NCBI GenBank assembly: GCA_948567375.1
Contig: OX419759.1
Location: 8,090,744-8,154,743 of the forward strand
DNA from: Lunularia cruciata
Taxonomy: Eukaryota > Streptophyta > Marchantiopsida > Lunulariales > Lunulariaceae
DNA length: 64,000 bases
Direction: 5' to 3'
Positions 20,802 to 31,834 of the stretch are shown here, piece by piece. Under the pieces are notes generated by a model that did no database searches, was not told where the DNA came from, and saw nothing but the letters and a program-made list of their open reading frames with translations. Positions within the stretch are counted from its first letter, which is position 1. Each line of letters begins with the position of its first letter. A program made the position numbers and the translations under genes.

Positions 20802-23800
20802 TTAAAACATGATAGCAAAAAACCCTAACGATGACATTATAAATAAAGGTATGAGGTAAAAAATACAAATAACATAATATATCGATATAAGATATACGTT
20901 GACGGTTGCGTGTCGATCAGAGGAAATCACTTGTAGCCAAAGGCTTCTCACAAACCAGGTAATAGACAATATGCAAATCGATCCCCCGATCCCGACCGTA
21001 CTAATCGTAACACCGCTTTGATTCCAAGTTCCATCATTTGATATGATGGCAATCGAAGCTGCTGCAAACGCCCAAAGAATGCACACCAACGAAAATACCA
21101 GGAGGCTAACTGCGAAGATCACACTCTTCCGCGCTCGTTTTCCCTCGCTCTGTATTGACTCTGTAGACATGGGAATAGAAGGAATCATAGCCAACACGAT
21201 GGCCGACAAAGCCACATAGAAGGCCAAAGTGTCAAAAATGACGAAAAGTTTGACGGAAAACTTATCTACTTGGGCCGTTTCATCCACCCCATAACCCATC
21301 GGGGGTTGAAGCGGTCCAATATACGAAGCTGTCGCCACGAGTGCTGCAGTCACCGAAATCGCATTCGCTGCAGTAGTGAGACTGGTTTTCGTTTCTTGGG
21401 TTTCTCGTTCCACCCTCTCCGACCACCATGCCCGAAATTCCGGAGAAGTGCCAGGACCAGGTTTAGGAGCATCCCGGCGACCAAAGGTATCCCAAACGCT
21501 CGCTCCAGTTTGCAAGAGGAGATTGACGCATGCCTGCCGACTATATCGATCTGATTCCGCATCGTCTTGAAAGTCTTTAACCTTTTTGCACCATCCATCT
21601 CGAAAATTCACAACATGTAGTAAGTTTTTCCCTATGCCTTCCAATTGGGACCAACCTCGAACTGCAGCATGCAAAGCAGTTAAAGGTATTGATGGGAAAC
21701 TATCCGGATTAATATGTCCTTTATGAGCAAATTTATCACTGTTCAAAATGGTTTGGACCATTAGAGAATCACCGACGGCGGCAGCAAGAAGAAGACCCGG
21801 CAAACCATCTTTTACTTCGGCTTTTATCTTTCCATCGTCTTTAGATATCATGCCGGTAATCATCATACTGTTAAGATAACAAGTTAAAAAGTTTATTAAA
21901 AAAAATGTTTGATAAATTTTGTAAACAAGAAGTTGATAGAAGTTGATAAGTAGTTAAAAAAATAAAAATTATAACTAGATAAATATTCATAAATCTATGA
22001 GTTGTATTAGAAAGATATAATATATCATTAAATTGTATAAACTAATGAAAACATAACAACTTAAATTAATAAGAACATGACAAAATTCAGTGGTAGTGCA
22101 ATTTTAAGAATCCTCTTTGCAAGTAAATTATTAAACATATTCCAGGATAGAAGAAAATTTATTTAAATATTACGACACAGATCATTATGCATCAATTCTA
22201 TATCATATTCTATATTTCAAATAGGAAAATTTTTTGTACCTAAAGGTTTGTTTCAAAAGCAAACTTTGTAATTTTAAGATGAAAAATATTTTTTTTAGTA
22301 ATTTAATTCAATAAATACTGATGTTGAGAATTTGTCTAAAATATTTAAATTTTATTGTCTTATTAAATCTAATATTGGAAAATTAAAAATTAAAAACAAA
22401 TATCAATAAATAATATATATTTATGTAAAATTATAATATTTTATTTTACAAAAGGTTAAATCTATTTCAAAATAATAAACACTTGTATAGATGCGCACAA
22501 AAGATATACTAATTCAATTACTTATATGATTGGTAATGAGCCATGTGATATGCTATGCTGGTCTGCGGACGACAGGTTAAAGACACTACGTACCCAGAGC
22601 ATGGGTCGAACAAATTTGATATTCCCGACGAGTGCTGCAAGGCCCAACTGATCGCACGCCGGACCAATAACTTGACTACTCGCCAACTCCTCATCCAAGC
22701 GGTCGCGGTCTCGCTGAGACCATGGGTAAAACGACCCCATGCAGAAGTCCGTTCGATCCAATGTTACAAAAGGGAGTGGAGATATCATCCGTTTGTTAGA
22801 CGAATTTCTTTGCTTTTGTTTCTCGATAGCCTCCATGATCAGTATCAAGAAATTTTCATTTATAAATGGATTGAATATTGCTAAATGGATTGCTGTGATG
22901 GGCAAGGATTCTAAAGAGGTCACATTTATCTCACGTATCAGATCTACCCTAAAATCTTTAAGGAGACATATAAAGTCCGGTCCATTAGCGAATGGAAACC
23001 ATGATACAAATCCGTTTCGGGCAGACACTTTCCGCACATCTACAAAACAATCCACCGCCTTTGTCTTAGATTCAAAACTGGAATGCACATCAACTCCAAA
23101 ATCTAAAAGTGTCCCTACCAAGGCCAGGGGAAAATCAACGGCCGCAGCCGCGCGATGTAATGGTGTCCGTCCAGCTCTGTCCGTTGTATTTGCCAACCGC
23201 TTGGCCCATAGGTGAGTGGTTTCTTCAGTGGCGAAACCATCACCGAGGGCTTCCTGTAGGAGGAGATAAAGATACCCAATCGTATGGTGATCTACTCCCA
23301 CATGTAACGCTGTTCGCCCGCGACCATCTTTGAGTTCCAACAAAAACATTAACAATTCTCGTCCATCATCTTCCTTCACAGCCTCCCTCACAATACCCAG
23401 CCGGCACTGGGACAGGTATTGCATGTCGGCGTCCAATGTACCAGGCTCTGACCTTGCTCCTACTTTGCATAAGGCCAGAAATAAATACTCGTCCATCTGC
23501 AAGAAGTTGAACTCGCACTGTTGTTCATAGTACAGAACAACACGATCTGCGCCATTTCCAATTTCTTCTAGCACTTTCTTTGTGAATTTTCGGATTCTCT
23601 CCAATTTGTCTTCGTCAATCGCTGAGGGTACTGGACATCCTGAACCTAGCTCAATACCATAGGGATTAGATCGACATTTCACCAAAAGAGCTTTAGCAAG
23701 GAGCCAAGTAACATCCCGATCTCCATTAAGTAGAGCTGTCGCAATTGTGTCCAGTTTACAGTTTCCCTCAACGGTCAGAATCATATCTCCTAAACTTATA

Positions 23801-24076
23801 AGGATCAAGTGTTGTCGGATTCATATTGCTGGGTTCTCTACTCATGTCGAGATACTCTTCGGACTTGTCGATAATCCTCCTCACTAGTTGACTGCAGCCT
23901 TGTTTGACAGCTACGTGCATTGCATTGCATCCTTTCCAACCAGATTCGATTCTCTCAGCTTCAGATTCATCTGGACACATAAATAATAACTCGTTTCTCT
24001 CATCCTTATCCAGAAGACGGTCGATTGTGACGCAATTACCCTCGTGTAAAGCGGCGAACCAGTCTAGTTTTGACAT
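20802..24076 (-). CDS. Ankyrin-repeat/PGG-domain membrane protein gene with an apparent frameshift
   Basis: Plant ankyrin/PGG (ACD6-like) proteins are membrane proteins linked to defence and stress. The N-terminal part starts at ATG 24,076 (MSKLDWFAALHEGNC). Ankyrin-type segments include NAMHVAVKQGCSQLVRRII, GRTALHVGVDHH, AGRTPLHRAAAAVD and, in the last exon, LTALHAAVRGW. The last exon (about 21,867-20,802) carries a PGG-like segment (TTAANAISVTAALVATASYI, then PPMGYG instead of PPGGY) and four hydrophobic helices. An intron of about 700 bp, very AT-rich, separates it from 22,522-23,808. GTACGT near 22,589 and TTAACAG at 21,868 are candidate splice sites, but exact phasing is unresolved. After LDPYK (about 23,795) the frame shifts: the paralogue at 51,130 has two extra bases there and stays in frame. 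So the gene is either disabled, polymorphic or mis-assembled. Confidence 0.75.
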
Positions 24077-24850
24077 ATTTCCCTTTCAGACGCGGACCTC
24101 TGCGACACAAAACTGTAGAGATTAGCTGTAGTAAAAATCGATCCGGAGCTGAAGTTCATTGCAGCTCCGATAGTTGGAACATATCCTACAATAAACTTGA
24201 AAACCTAATTGAGAGCGGCATGGACAAAGAAGTTTCCGTCAATCCTCTGTGAACCTATTCCATGCCTCTTCTCATCACAAGTACTGAGCTGCTCCTGATA
24301 AAGATATCGATCGGACTTCCATAAAATCTTCTGTGATCTTCTGTCCTGTGCTCAAAATTCTAGTGCGCGAGTAACCTCCACCGCTGAATAAAAGAATACA
24401 GCTAGTAGTTTGTAAACCATACGAATCCAAGTGCATGTCACAAGCCCATAGATTAGAGCTAGCTTTGCTCTATAACACTCGAAAAACGTTAGCGGCATAG
24501 ACACAAACAGAGTCGGCAGAACTTGGAGAGAAGACAAGTTCAACTTGCAGAGGCATCATATAGAAGAATCCAGTTCCGTGACCGAATAGGTCGAATTGAT
24601 GAACGGCGAAAACTGAAGTTTAGTGAAAATCAAAATCGATGCGTTAAATACAATTCAGCTGCTCTAACAGCAAGCAATTTTAAAGAATTGTTCAATTGCA
24701 ATACATCTGATAAGCCTGCAACTACCGTGCATAGCGCTAGCGCTCACCTCATAAGAACAACAATCGCGTGACTGCTGAGAGGAACCCAAATCAGAAAGAG
24801 GAAGTCGCAGCACGCACACCTCCGAGACAACATGTGTAGTTCCCCAGTCT
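24077..24850 (-). other. Conserved 5' flank of the ankyrin gene
   Basis: The stretch is shared with 51,415-52,230 upstream of the ankyrin pseudogene, so the duplication included the promoter and leader. A 63-codon open frame (24,352-24,543, minus) is partly preserved in the paralogue (FFECYRAKLALIYG versus FFECDRAKLALTYV), but indels shift it. It could be a leader or lost exon. Confidence 0.5.
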
Positions 24851-25625
24851 TTTATCTCAATGTTGAGGAAGATATCGCTATACCTTCTTTATTCATTGCT
24901 GGTTGGTTATTTGTCGGCATAGGTTTAGCTTAGATGTGTTTGGAATTCCACGGTGTGGTGTATAAGTCAAGGAAGCGATCTTCTTGTCAACTTTTCAGGG
25001 TGAGTTGACAAACTGTACCACGACAACACTCGACTAAGTCTTCCTGTAGTTTACCCGAATAAATTGTTTCTGCAGTAGAAGTGCATATATATCTCTAAAA
25101 TCTCGCTCCTTTAATTAACTCAAAGATATTACATAAATTTGGGTATAGTTAGTATTACACTAACTATTGCAATGCAAGTCTCACATGATCTTCCAGATTG
25201 TTATCTTATGTTGGATTGTTAGCATCTTGTAAGTTTCGGAGGCAAAATTTGAAACGCACGGGTTCATGTTTCAATTGCATTAGACGATACACAGACGGGA
25301 AGTGAATTGTGCATTGAAATCAAATGTTGTTTCTTTGCTCGTGGACTCCCTGTGAGCGGGGATATGATCATTTTCTCAGATTCCATGGGACGAAGTGACA
25401 TTTAGGTTTGTCAATAGGTTGTGGATACGTATGGGATGGCTTTGCATAATCCTAAACTAAGTTCTATGCGTCACGGCATACTGGGGTGAAAGAAATTTTT
25501 TCATATATATGTAAGAATTGGTTTGATGACCATGGAAATTTGACCCAGAACAAGAACTTTGCCATTGCATTGCATGTTACCACAAGTGTTGGAACGATAG
25601 AAACCTGCAAGACCCGAGTTTTACA
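24851..25625. other. No recognised gene or repeat
   Basis: Short open frames only. A polypyrimidine run lies at 25,650-25,672, just to the right. Confidence 0.5.
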
Positions 25626-25950
25626 ATTAGTTAACCTTATGATTCCCTGCTTTTTTCTTTTTTTTTTCATTTTGTCTAGAGGACACTAGCCCTTGGTCAG
25701 ATCATATAAAACATCTTACAAAAGTCCACACCTTAGTCCACTCATCGAGGATAAAACTTTATCCAACTCATGTGCATGTTCTCTATTCTCAATTAATTAA
25801 CCTTATGATTCTCGGCCTTTTTATTGTCTAGAGGACACTAGGCCCTTGGTCAGATCATATAAAACATCTTACAAAAGTACACACCTAAGTCCACTCATTG
25901 AGGATAAAATTTTATCCGACCCATGTGCATGTTCTATATTCTCTATCAAC
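25626..25950. repeat. Two-unit direct repeat, period about 166 bp
   Basis: Units at 25,626-25,791 and 25,792-25,950 share TTAACCTTATGATTC, GTCTAGAGGACACTAG, TCAGATCATATAAAACATC and CATGTGCATGTTCT. They are similar with small indels. A SINE-like module follows directly. Confidence 0.8.
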
Positions 25951-25954
25951 TATA

Positions 25955-26056
25955 GGAAAATGCGACCACATAGAATAACAAGAAGGTGAGGAAGACCTCA
26001 TCAAGCAATACAAGGATAAAAGATAAGAGGTAAAATGGGACTAACGCTAGTAATAT
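25955..26056 (-). repeat. SINE-like module, copy 3
   Basis: In antisense: GCGACCACATAGAATAACAA, AAGACCTCATCAAGCAATAC and GGTAAAATGGGACTAACGC. Same internal order as the other copies; the central block has small indels. Confidence 0.75.
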
Positions 26057-26239
26057 ATGAGAAATCTTTCTTACAACATCTAATATATTTGAGCTATTTA
26101 AATATATGTGGTCTAAATACTACTTGAGTATCCACAGAAGCATCATCTAATGTGCTTTTCTTTACGGATTACACCAAGCACCATTATTATGTAGATCAAT
26201 GGATGCATGTTGCCTAAAGTATGCTACAAAGTAGGAAAG

Positions 26240-27010
26240 TGATAATGGTACACTTATATCTAATATGATATGTTCTCATGCATATCCTTGATGCTATTGT
26301 GTGTATATATTCTCCATCCTCCAAAAGGACACCATGCCATATGGAGCAATGTTGTATCTAGGGTAAAATCATATTGACATGTCAGTAATGAAAACTCAAA
26401 TGGGTGGACCAAATCTAGTTGTTGGTATATAGAAAGTAGTTGGAGCAAGTTGGAATGCAATGTCAAGCTAGGATCAAAGAGCTCACTAGAGCAAAGAGTA
26501 AATATGTGTCATAGTAGTATAAGGAATGAATGAGTCAACTCAGAGAATGTAGCACATGTTGAAATTGTTGATCCACCAAAGAAGATTGCAAACCTCTTGT
26601 CCAATCAAAAGATTAGTAAGCAGACCATAGAAAGCACTCTCATGCCCGTGAGTATAGATCATCTCTTGTAGAATAGTACTTGGAGAAAAAAAATCACTCA
26701 ATCACATACGTCTCCAAGATTGGCTTATTAAAAAAATGAGGGGGAAATAGAGGTGCCAAGAGAAAAAATTGCACAAAAATATTATTAGTGTCATCTCCTC
26801 TTTAAGTAATAGACTCTCTGCATGAGATAGATGGATATGTATGTCTACCCTCTACATAAGTTCAACCGACATGTCTAACGGGTGCATGTCAATACAGATG
26901 TGTGTGTCTTAGTGCTGAATCCTTGTAGGACACTCAAATATTTTTGGTTCAATAACATTACCAAAGACTCTCATAATCTTACTATCAAATACTTTGATAG
27001 AAAGATTAGA
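26240..27010 (-). mobile_element. RLE-type LINE fragment (copy E)
   Basis: The minus strand matches copy A from about 3,000 to 3,730. A frame at 26,466-26,260 keeps LVHPFEFSLLTCQ and LLHMAWCPFGGWRI, the CCHC-to-endonuclease junction. The fragment is rearranged and has no intact frame. The three ~60-bp blocks near 26,500-26,660 also occur at 43,800-43,975. Confidence 0.7.
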
Positions 27011-27014
27011 GGAG

Positions 27015-27490
27015 TGAGGAAACTTGACAAAGTCCATCAACTTATATTTCGATTCATTGAATGCCTTGCTCGTGCTGCAGCTTGCACAAAGATTATTGGA
27101 TATGACGATCAAGACAAGGTGACATATTCCTGTTCAACACAAGCATGAGAATATACGATTTTACTATAGCAATTGAAAAATTCTCTTGTGCATATATTCA
27201 ACTGATTCAGCATCAATGGCACATGGAAACTATAGATAGGGGATAGAAAGAGTAGAGACGAGAGTAAACTTGAGAGTCCATCGACTTTATATTTCAATTC
27301 GTTGAATGCCTCGCTCTTGCTGCAGCTTGCACAAAAATTATTGGACATGACAATAAAGGCAAAGGTGACGACATATTCCTGTTCAACACAAGAATGAGAA
27401 TATACGATTTTACTACAGCAACTGAAAATTTCTCTTGTGCATATAGTCAACTGATTCAACATCAATGGCACATGCAAATTATAGATAGCT
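27015..27490. repeat. Two-unit direct repeat, period about 254 bp
   Basis: Units at about 27,015-27,240 and 27,266-27,490 share GCTGCAGCTTGCACAAA, ACATATTCCTGTTCAACACA, ATACGATTTTACTA and AACATCAATGGCACATG-like sequence. A single unit occurs inverted at about 44,590-44,760, so the duplication is private to this locus. Confidence 0.8.
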
Positions 27491-28055
27491 GTCATTTAAT
27501 CGTATGTCTTTTGAAACTTTTCGAGCCGAATCTAGATCTCTACTTACCTTTCTCGTGCTACTAAAATTGCTTAAATTTATTTATCAGCAATGATTTTCGA
27601 AACACGGACCGATTTGACTTAAATGTACTGGTTCGAATAAGTTTCCGAAACGCCGATCCATTTGACTGAAAATGTACTAATTGGAATAGGTATTTGTTTA
27701 GGTGACAGCGAGTTTAGATAATGCACACTTTTCATAAAGTCGCAAGAATGACCAAACAGCAATGGTCCATGGTGCGTGAGATAGTTAGGCTGGGTAAAAG
27801 AGAGAAACAAACGACCACATAGAACACATGACGGATGGGAAGACCCCATCAAACAGTAAGGAAGACAAAAGAGGTAAAATGGTGTTAGGTCCAATAGTAT
27901 CGATATCTGGGTAAAAGATGGGATCGCAGGTTTTGTTTGACGAAATACTTTTGCTTCGGAGGTATACGGTATACCTGATTGTCTACTTAGCTGTTAATGC
28001 GAGGAATATGTCAACCTTCCTACTATGATATATCTCCATTATTACAGAAATTGTT
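27484..28055 (+). repeat. Dispersed repeat R8, copy 2, with module insertion
   Basis: Collinear with 44,130-44,580 (inverted) apart from a 105-bp insertion at 27,802-27,906. A local duplication of TTCGAAAC-CGGATCCATTTGACT-like sequence occurs at 27,595-27,680. No coding capacity recognised. Confidence 0.75.
27802..27906 (-). mobile_element. SINE-like element, copy 4, with 12-bp target-site duplication
   Basis: The insertion is flanked by perfect CTGGGTAAAAGA repeats (27,790-27,801 and 27,907-27,918). The inverted paralogue near 44,245-44,275 has one copy and no insert. The element is 105 bp and carries the standard blocks: GACCACATAGAACACATGA, GGGAAGACCCCATCAAA and GGTAAAATGGTGTTAGG. There is no poly(A). 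Confidence 0.85.
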
Positions 28056-28145
28056 TTTATAGTGATATCGAGGATTACTCAAAGATGTGTGAAAATCACC
28101 AATCTTGGATTCAGTTAACGCGGTCATCCCAAATCGACCACGAAA

Positions 28146-28252
28146 ACGATGACCGCGTAGAATAACAGGAAGGATGGAAAAACCAGAAGAAGAAGAAACG
28201 GTACAAGGATGAGACATAATGGGTAAAATGGGATTAAGACCCACAGTATCTC
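28146..28252 (-). repeat. SINE-like module, copy 5
   Basis: In antisense: GATGACCGCGTAGAATAACA, GGAAGGATGGAAAAACCAGA and GGTAAAATGGGATTAAGACC. The GATGGGG centre is replaced by an AGAAGAAGAAG run. Confidence 0.7.
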
Positions 28253-28259
28253 CACACAT

Positions 28260-31200
28260 CCCAAATCATGGGACTAGGCGGGATTGCGATTTAACTTGCA
28301 GGGCTACCACCTAGATTACAGATTAACTTAGGCACAGAACTCTTATATAATTTTGCAATATCGTCATACTCATCTTGCTACCGCATGGCCAAGTCAATTC
28401 GTGCGTTAAGAATTTCACTCCTACTACCGACCATGGTAATATAAAATTTCCCTCCTACTTTACCTATGATATTATCTTGTCATGAGCTCTAATTTAATTG
28501 GAATGGGAAAACGTTAGAACAGAATAGACACAATGTGAATTACCAATTTAATTCCCACATTTTCCTATTTCACTTATTTTCAATAACGACCATCTAATGT
28601 AACATCAAAATTTTATTACTAATACAACTTATCTGGTAGCAGAGTAATGGTTTAGGTATATTTCCTACCTTACTAATTGAGCGAATGACTGATATTATAG
28701 ACTGAGCCAAGAGTGAAGGGTTATATCACCTTTCTTACTTATCATTCACCGCGGAGAGCGAAACACTTGCCAGTTCGGTAACTGATTCTGAATATGAATC
28801 GTTACTACATTACATTTCTGAACATGTACATTACCTTCCTGAACACTGAACAGGAAGAATCTGGGGTAAAGTTTCGTAGACTTCAATATGAAACTAGAAG
28901 AAGTTGATCTATTGGTTCGAGTATTCAATCTAATAGGTTGTCAATTTATATCATGCCAAGCTTAGGTATCCCCAATCTAGTGGTTATGAATTTGGTACTC
29001 TAGCTTGGGCATGTCTCACCAACGAAAGTTTACCCTTGTAGCTTGACATAAAATTTAAGGTGAATATAGTAGCAAGTAAATATTATCATAGAGATGCGAG
29101 AAAGATAATGTTATAAGTCTTAAACTCAAATCTTGTTTAATTTTAATTATTTTTAATATTCCTATTTTATGTTTTGATAAACAGAAGTGAAATTTTGTAA
29201 GTTAAAATATCTAAGTTAGAGAATTTCATTCTGGTGATTAGAAGTAAATCTTGAGAGTATATATACTGTTATAAGAGCAAGTAAGATGAGTCAAAAAATA
29301 CAAAAAGCCTATCATCTTTTTCATTCTATATGGTTTAGCTGCATTAGCCTAATCTATCATGGCACATAAATACATATCAAATGTTTTTAAGAATTGGATA
29401 CTAGATTAAAAACTTGCTGATAGAATGTTTTGCAACTAGTATTATTTTCTCCTTGCAAGGAAGTGAGTCCAATCAACATCATATCAACCTATCACTTGTA
29501 AACCTTAAACTTTTGATAATGAGCAATAGTTGCATCTTATACAAGAAGTAAGATGTAGTTGAAGGAGTGCATGAGATATTTTCACAACTTTAATATAGCT
29601 TGTTGATAACATCTAGTTAATGTGCAAGCTTGCTTGTGATGGATGGACAGAAAATAATTTGGTTTATTATGGGTGATCGTGCTCTTGGCGTAAAATGAAA
29701 TCAAATTAATTCAAATTGTGGTACTTTGTCAAATTTCTCTTGAGATAAAGACTTAAATGTGTGAGCTAGTAACTTGATGTTTTAATCAATTTAGCATATT
29801 TTGGATATGTAGGATATTTTGAATTCAAAACTGCCCAACCTTGTTAATGTGCAAATTAACTCATCTTTCAAATTGGGTTTGTGTAAGAGGTTTGGAGTTT
29901 ATATGAGATTACTTGTTGAAGTTATTTGGTATAGCATCCATTATATGTTTTTGTATTCAGAATATTGAATAGTTTTACTTGCTATAGAATATATGATCAT
30001 CAATGTCTGGTACATTTGCCTTCAATATTATGTCTCCTACACAGTATGTCCATTTAATTGCATTTGATTTTATAATATACTTCATATGATTTGGATCTTG
30101 ACTTGATTACATAAAGGGAGGCATGCTCCTTTGATCTATTGATATATGCCAATACATTCTTGTTATAACAATACCTTCTACTATTCACATTCTTCTTCTT
30201 CTACTACTTCACATTTTTGGTACTTTTTCTACATTTGGGCATTGTTCTTTTTGCTATAACACAATCTAAGTGCTTTGACATTAGTCTTGTTTCCAGTAAT
30301 CTTATTCCAAAATTTTATGAGTGTTGTTCTTCAAGGTTCAATCTCATTCTGAATTGTTATTCAATTTCAAGATATTGAAAATTTTTCAATTAAATTATAT
30401 TATGTGGGATGTAAGAAATGTCGAAGGTGAAGATATGAATGACTACAATTCCATTATCTTCCTCGAGTTCAGATTTGACTTCCCTATATCTTTCCTCTTG
30501 TAGTAAAGTTGGTGAGACCTGGATGACTTTGAGGTAATTTTCTAAAAGATACAAAGTTTCATACATGTGCTTGTCATATTGCATCAATTCTTATGTTTTC
30601 CTGGGGTTACACATTAAATTTTTTATTTTTTTGAGTTTTTATATATTATTATATTTGGCTTTCTTAGACCAATCTTCATATTTGTATTCTTTAGTGTGTA
30701 AAAGCAAAGTTGCATGTACTATATGATATGATGTGAAGTTTTGTACACTCTTAGTTTGTAGGTTATTTTTTATTTTAATACTTTCTAGATATGCCTCACT
30801 AACCTGTATCTGAATTTTTCAAATTTTTTGAAAGTATTGAATAGGTTATGCTCATGGTATCTGAGAGTAAACATTTTATTCAACATTATACATACCTTAC
30901 CACCGTCTATTTCCATGTTCTATATATGTTTTAAATTTCTAAGTAGATCAGCATACATGTTTATGCTTGTATTACTTTTCGGAGTTATTGAAAGGATTAG
31001 ATTTGTACAATGAATTCTGCATAGTACCTTACACTCCTTGCAGATTTCTACATGCATTATTTAGCAGCCCAAATCAAGTATCTAAGAAGATGTAATTTCT
31101 TTAGATTCCCAAGTACCATACAATATTATTAACTTTAATATTTTATCCATTGGATGTCACTTTCTTACAGTATCACATTCCTTTACTTGACACGCAATAC

Positions 31201-31830
31201 ATCACTCTAGTTAATGACCGGGAAAAAAGCCATTGATTCGGTGAACACTTTGCTCATTCAAGTAAAATTTTGATCATCACCAGCTGGACAAAAAATCGTA
31301 AGGAAAATAAATGACAAACTAAACTCAAAACTCGCAGCATGTGGTTCATGTTTATTTATGCAACTCGATTATGAATATTCCGTAATACTAATCCCTACGG
31401 TGATATCACGTCAACCATGTCCTGTCTTCTGTCCATTACGCCGCTCATGGTCGGACCATGTTTGTGTCTCCTGTCTAATATGGATCTCTTTGCTTGGTTC
31501 ATTATCCAAGGAACTAGGAGAAGTGAATAGTGTTATACAACCAATCCATCAGAAGGTTGATCAGTGCTATCCTACGGCTTCCAGCAAGGAGTGGTTGAGT
31601 GTCTTGATTATCGTACTTCAATAATGGATGCATGTTAATCGCCTTTTAGTGTTGTATTAAACTTGGTTGCAGTCGCCAAAAGAAAGTTACATAGTTGTGA
31701 GGAAACATAGAAAACCTAAATTTGAAAATAAGCTTTAATCTAACAGTCAAAAACCTCGATTGAAGTTCAGAGAGTCTAAGGAAGTAAAGTCTTGCACTAT
31801 CTCTAGAGACTAAAGCAAACTGCAACTTTG
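28260..31830. other. Long AT-rich stretch without a recognised gene
   Basis: No open frame over 90 codons and no clear domain on either strand. Weak minus-strand traces near 29,400-29,560 could be a degenerate copia RNase H, but I do not rely on them. An 88-codon frame at 31,358-31,624 is unassigned. Confidence 0.5.
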
Positions 31831-31834
31831 TTAA

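Noticed and set aside
29400-29560. Possible copia RNase H remnant on the minus strand (VIG-x-YDVDWT-like)
   Set aside because: Only about ten residues fit, stops are frequent, and neither the RT nor an integrase is recognisable nearby.
31358-31624. 88-codon open frame on the plus strand
   Set aside because: No recognisable motif, isolated in AT-rich sequence, no paralogue in the window.
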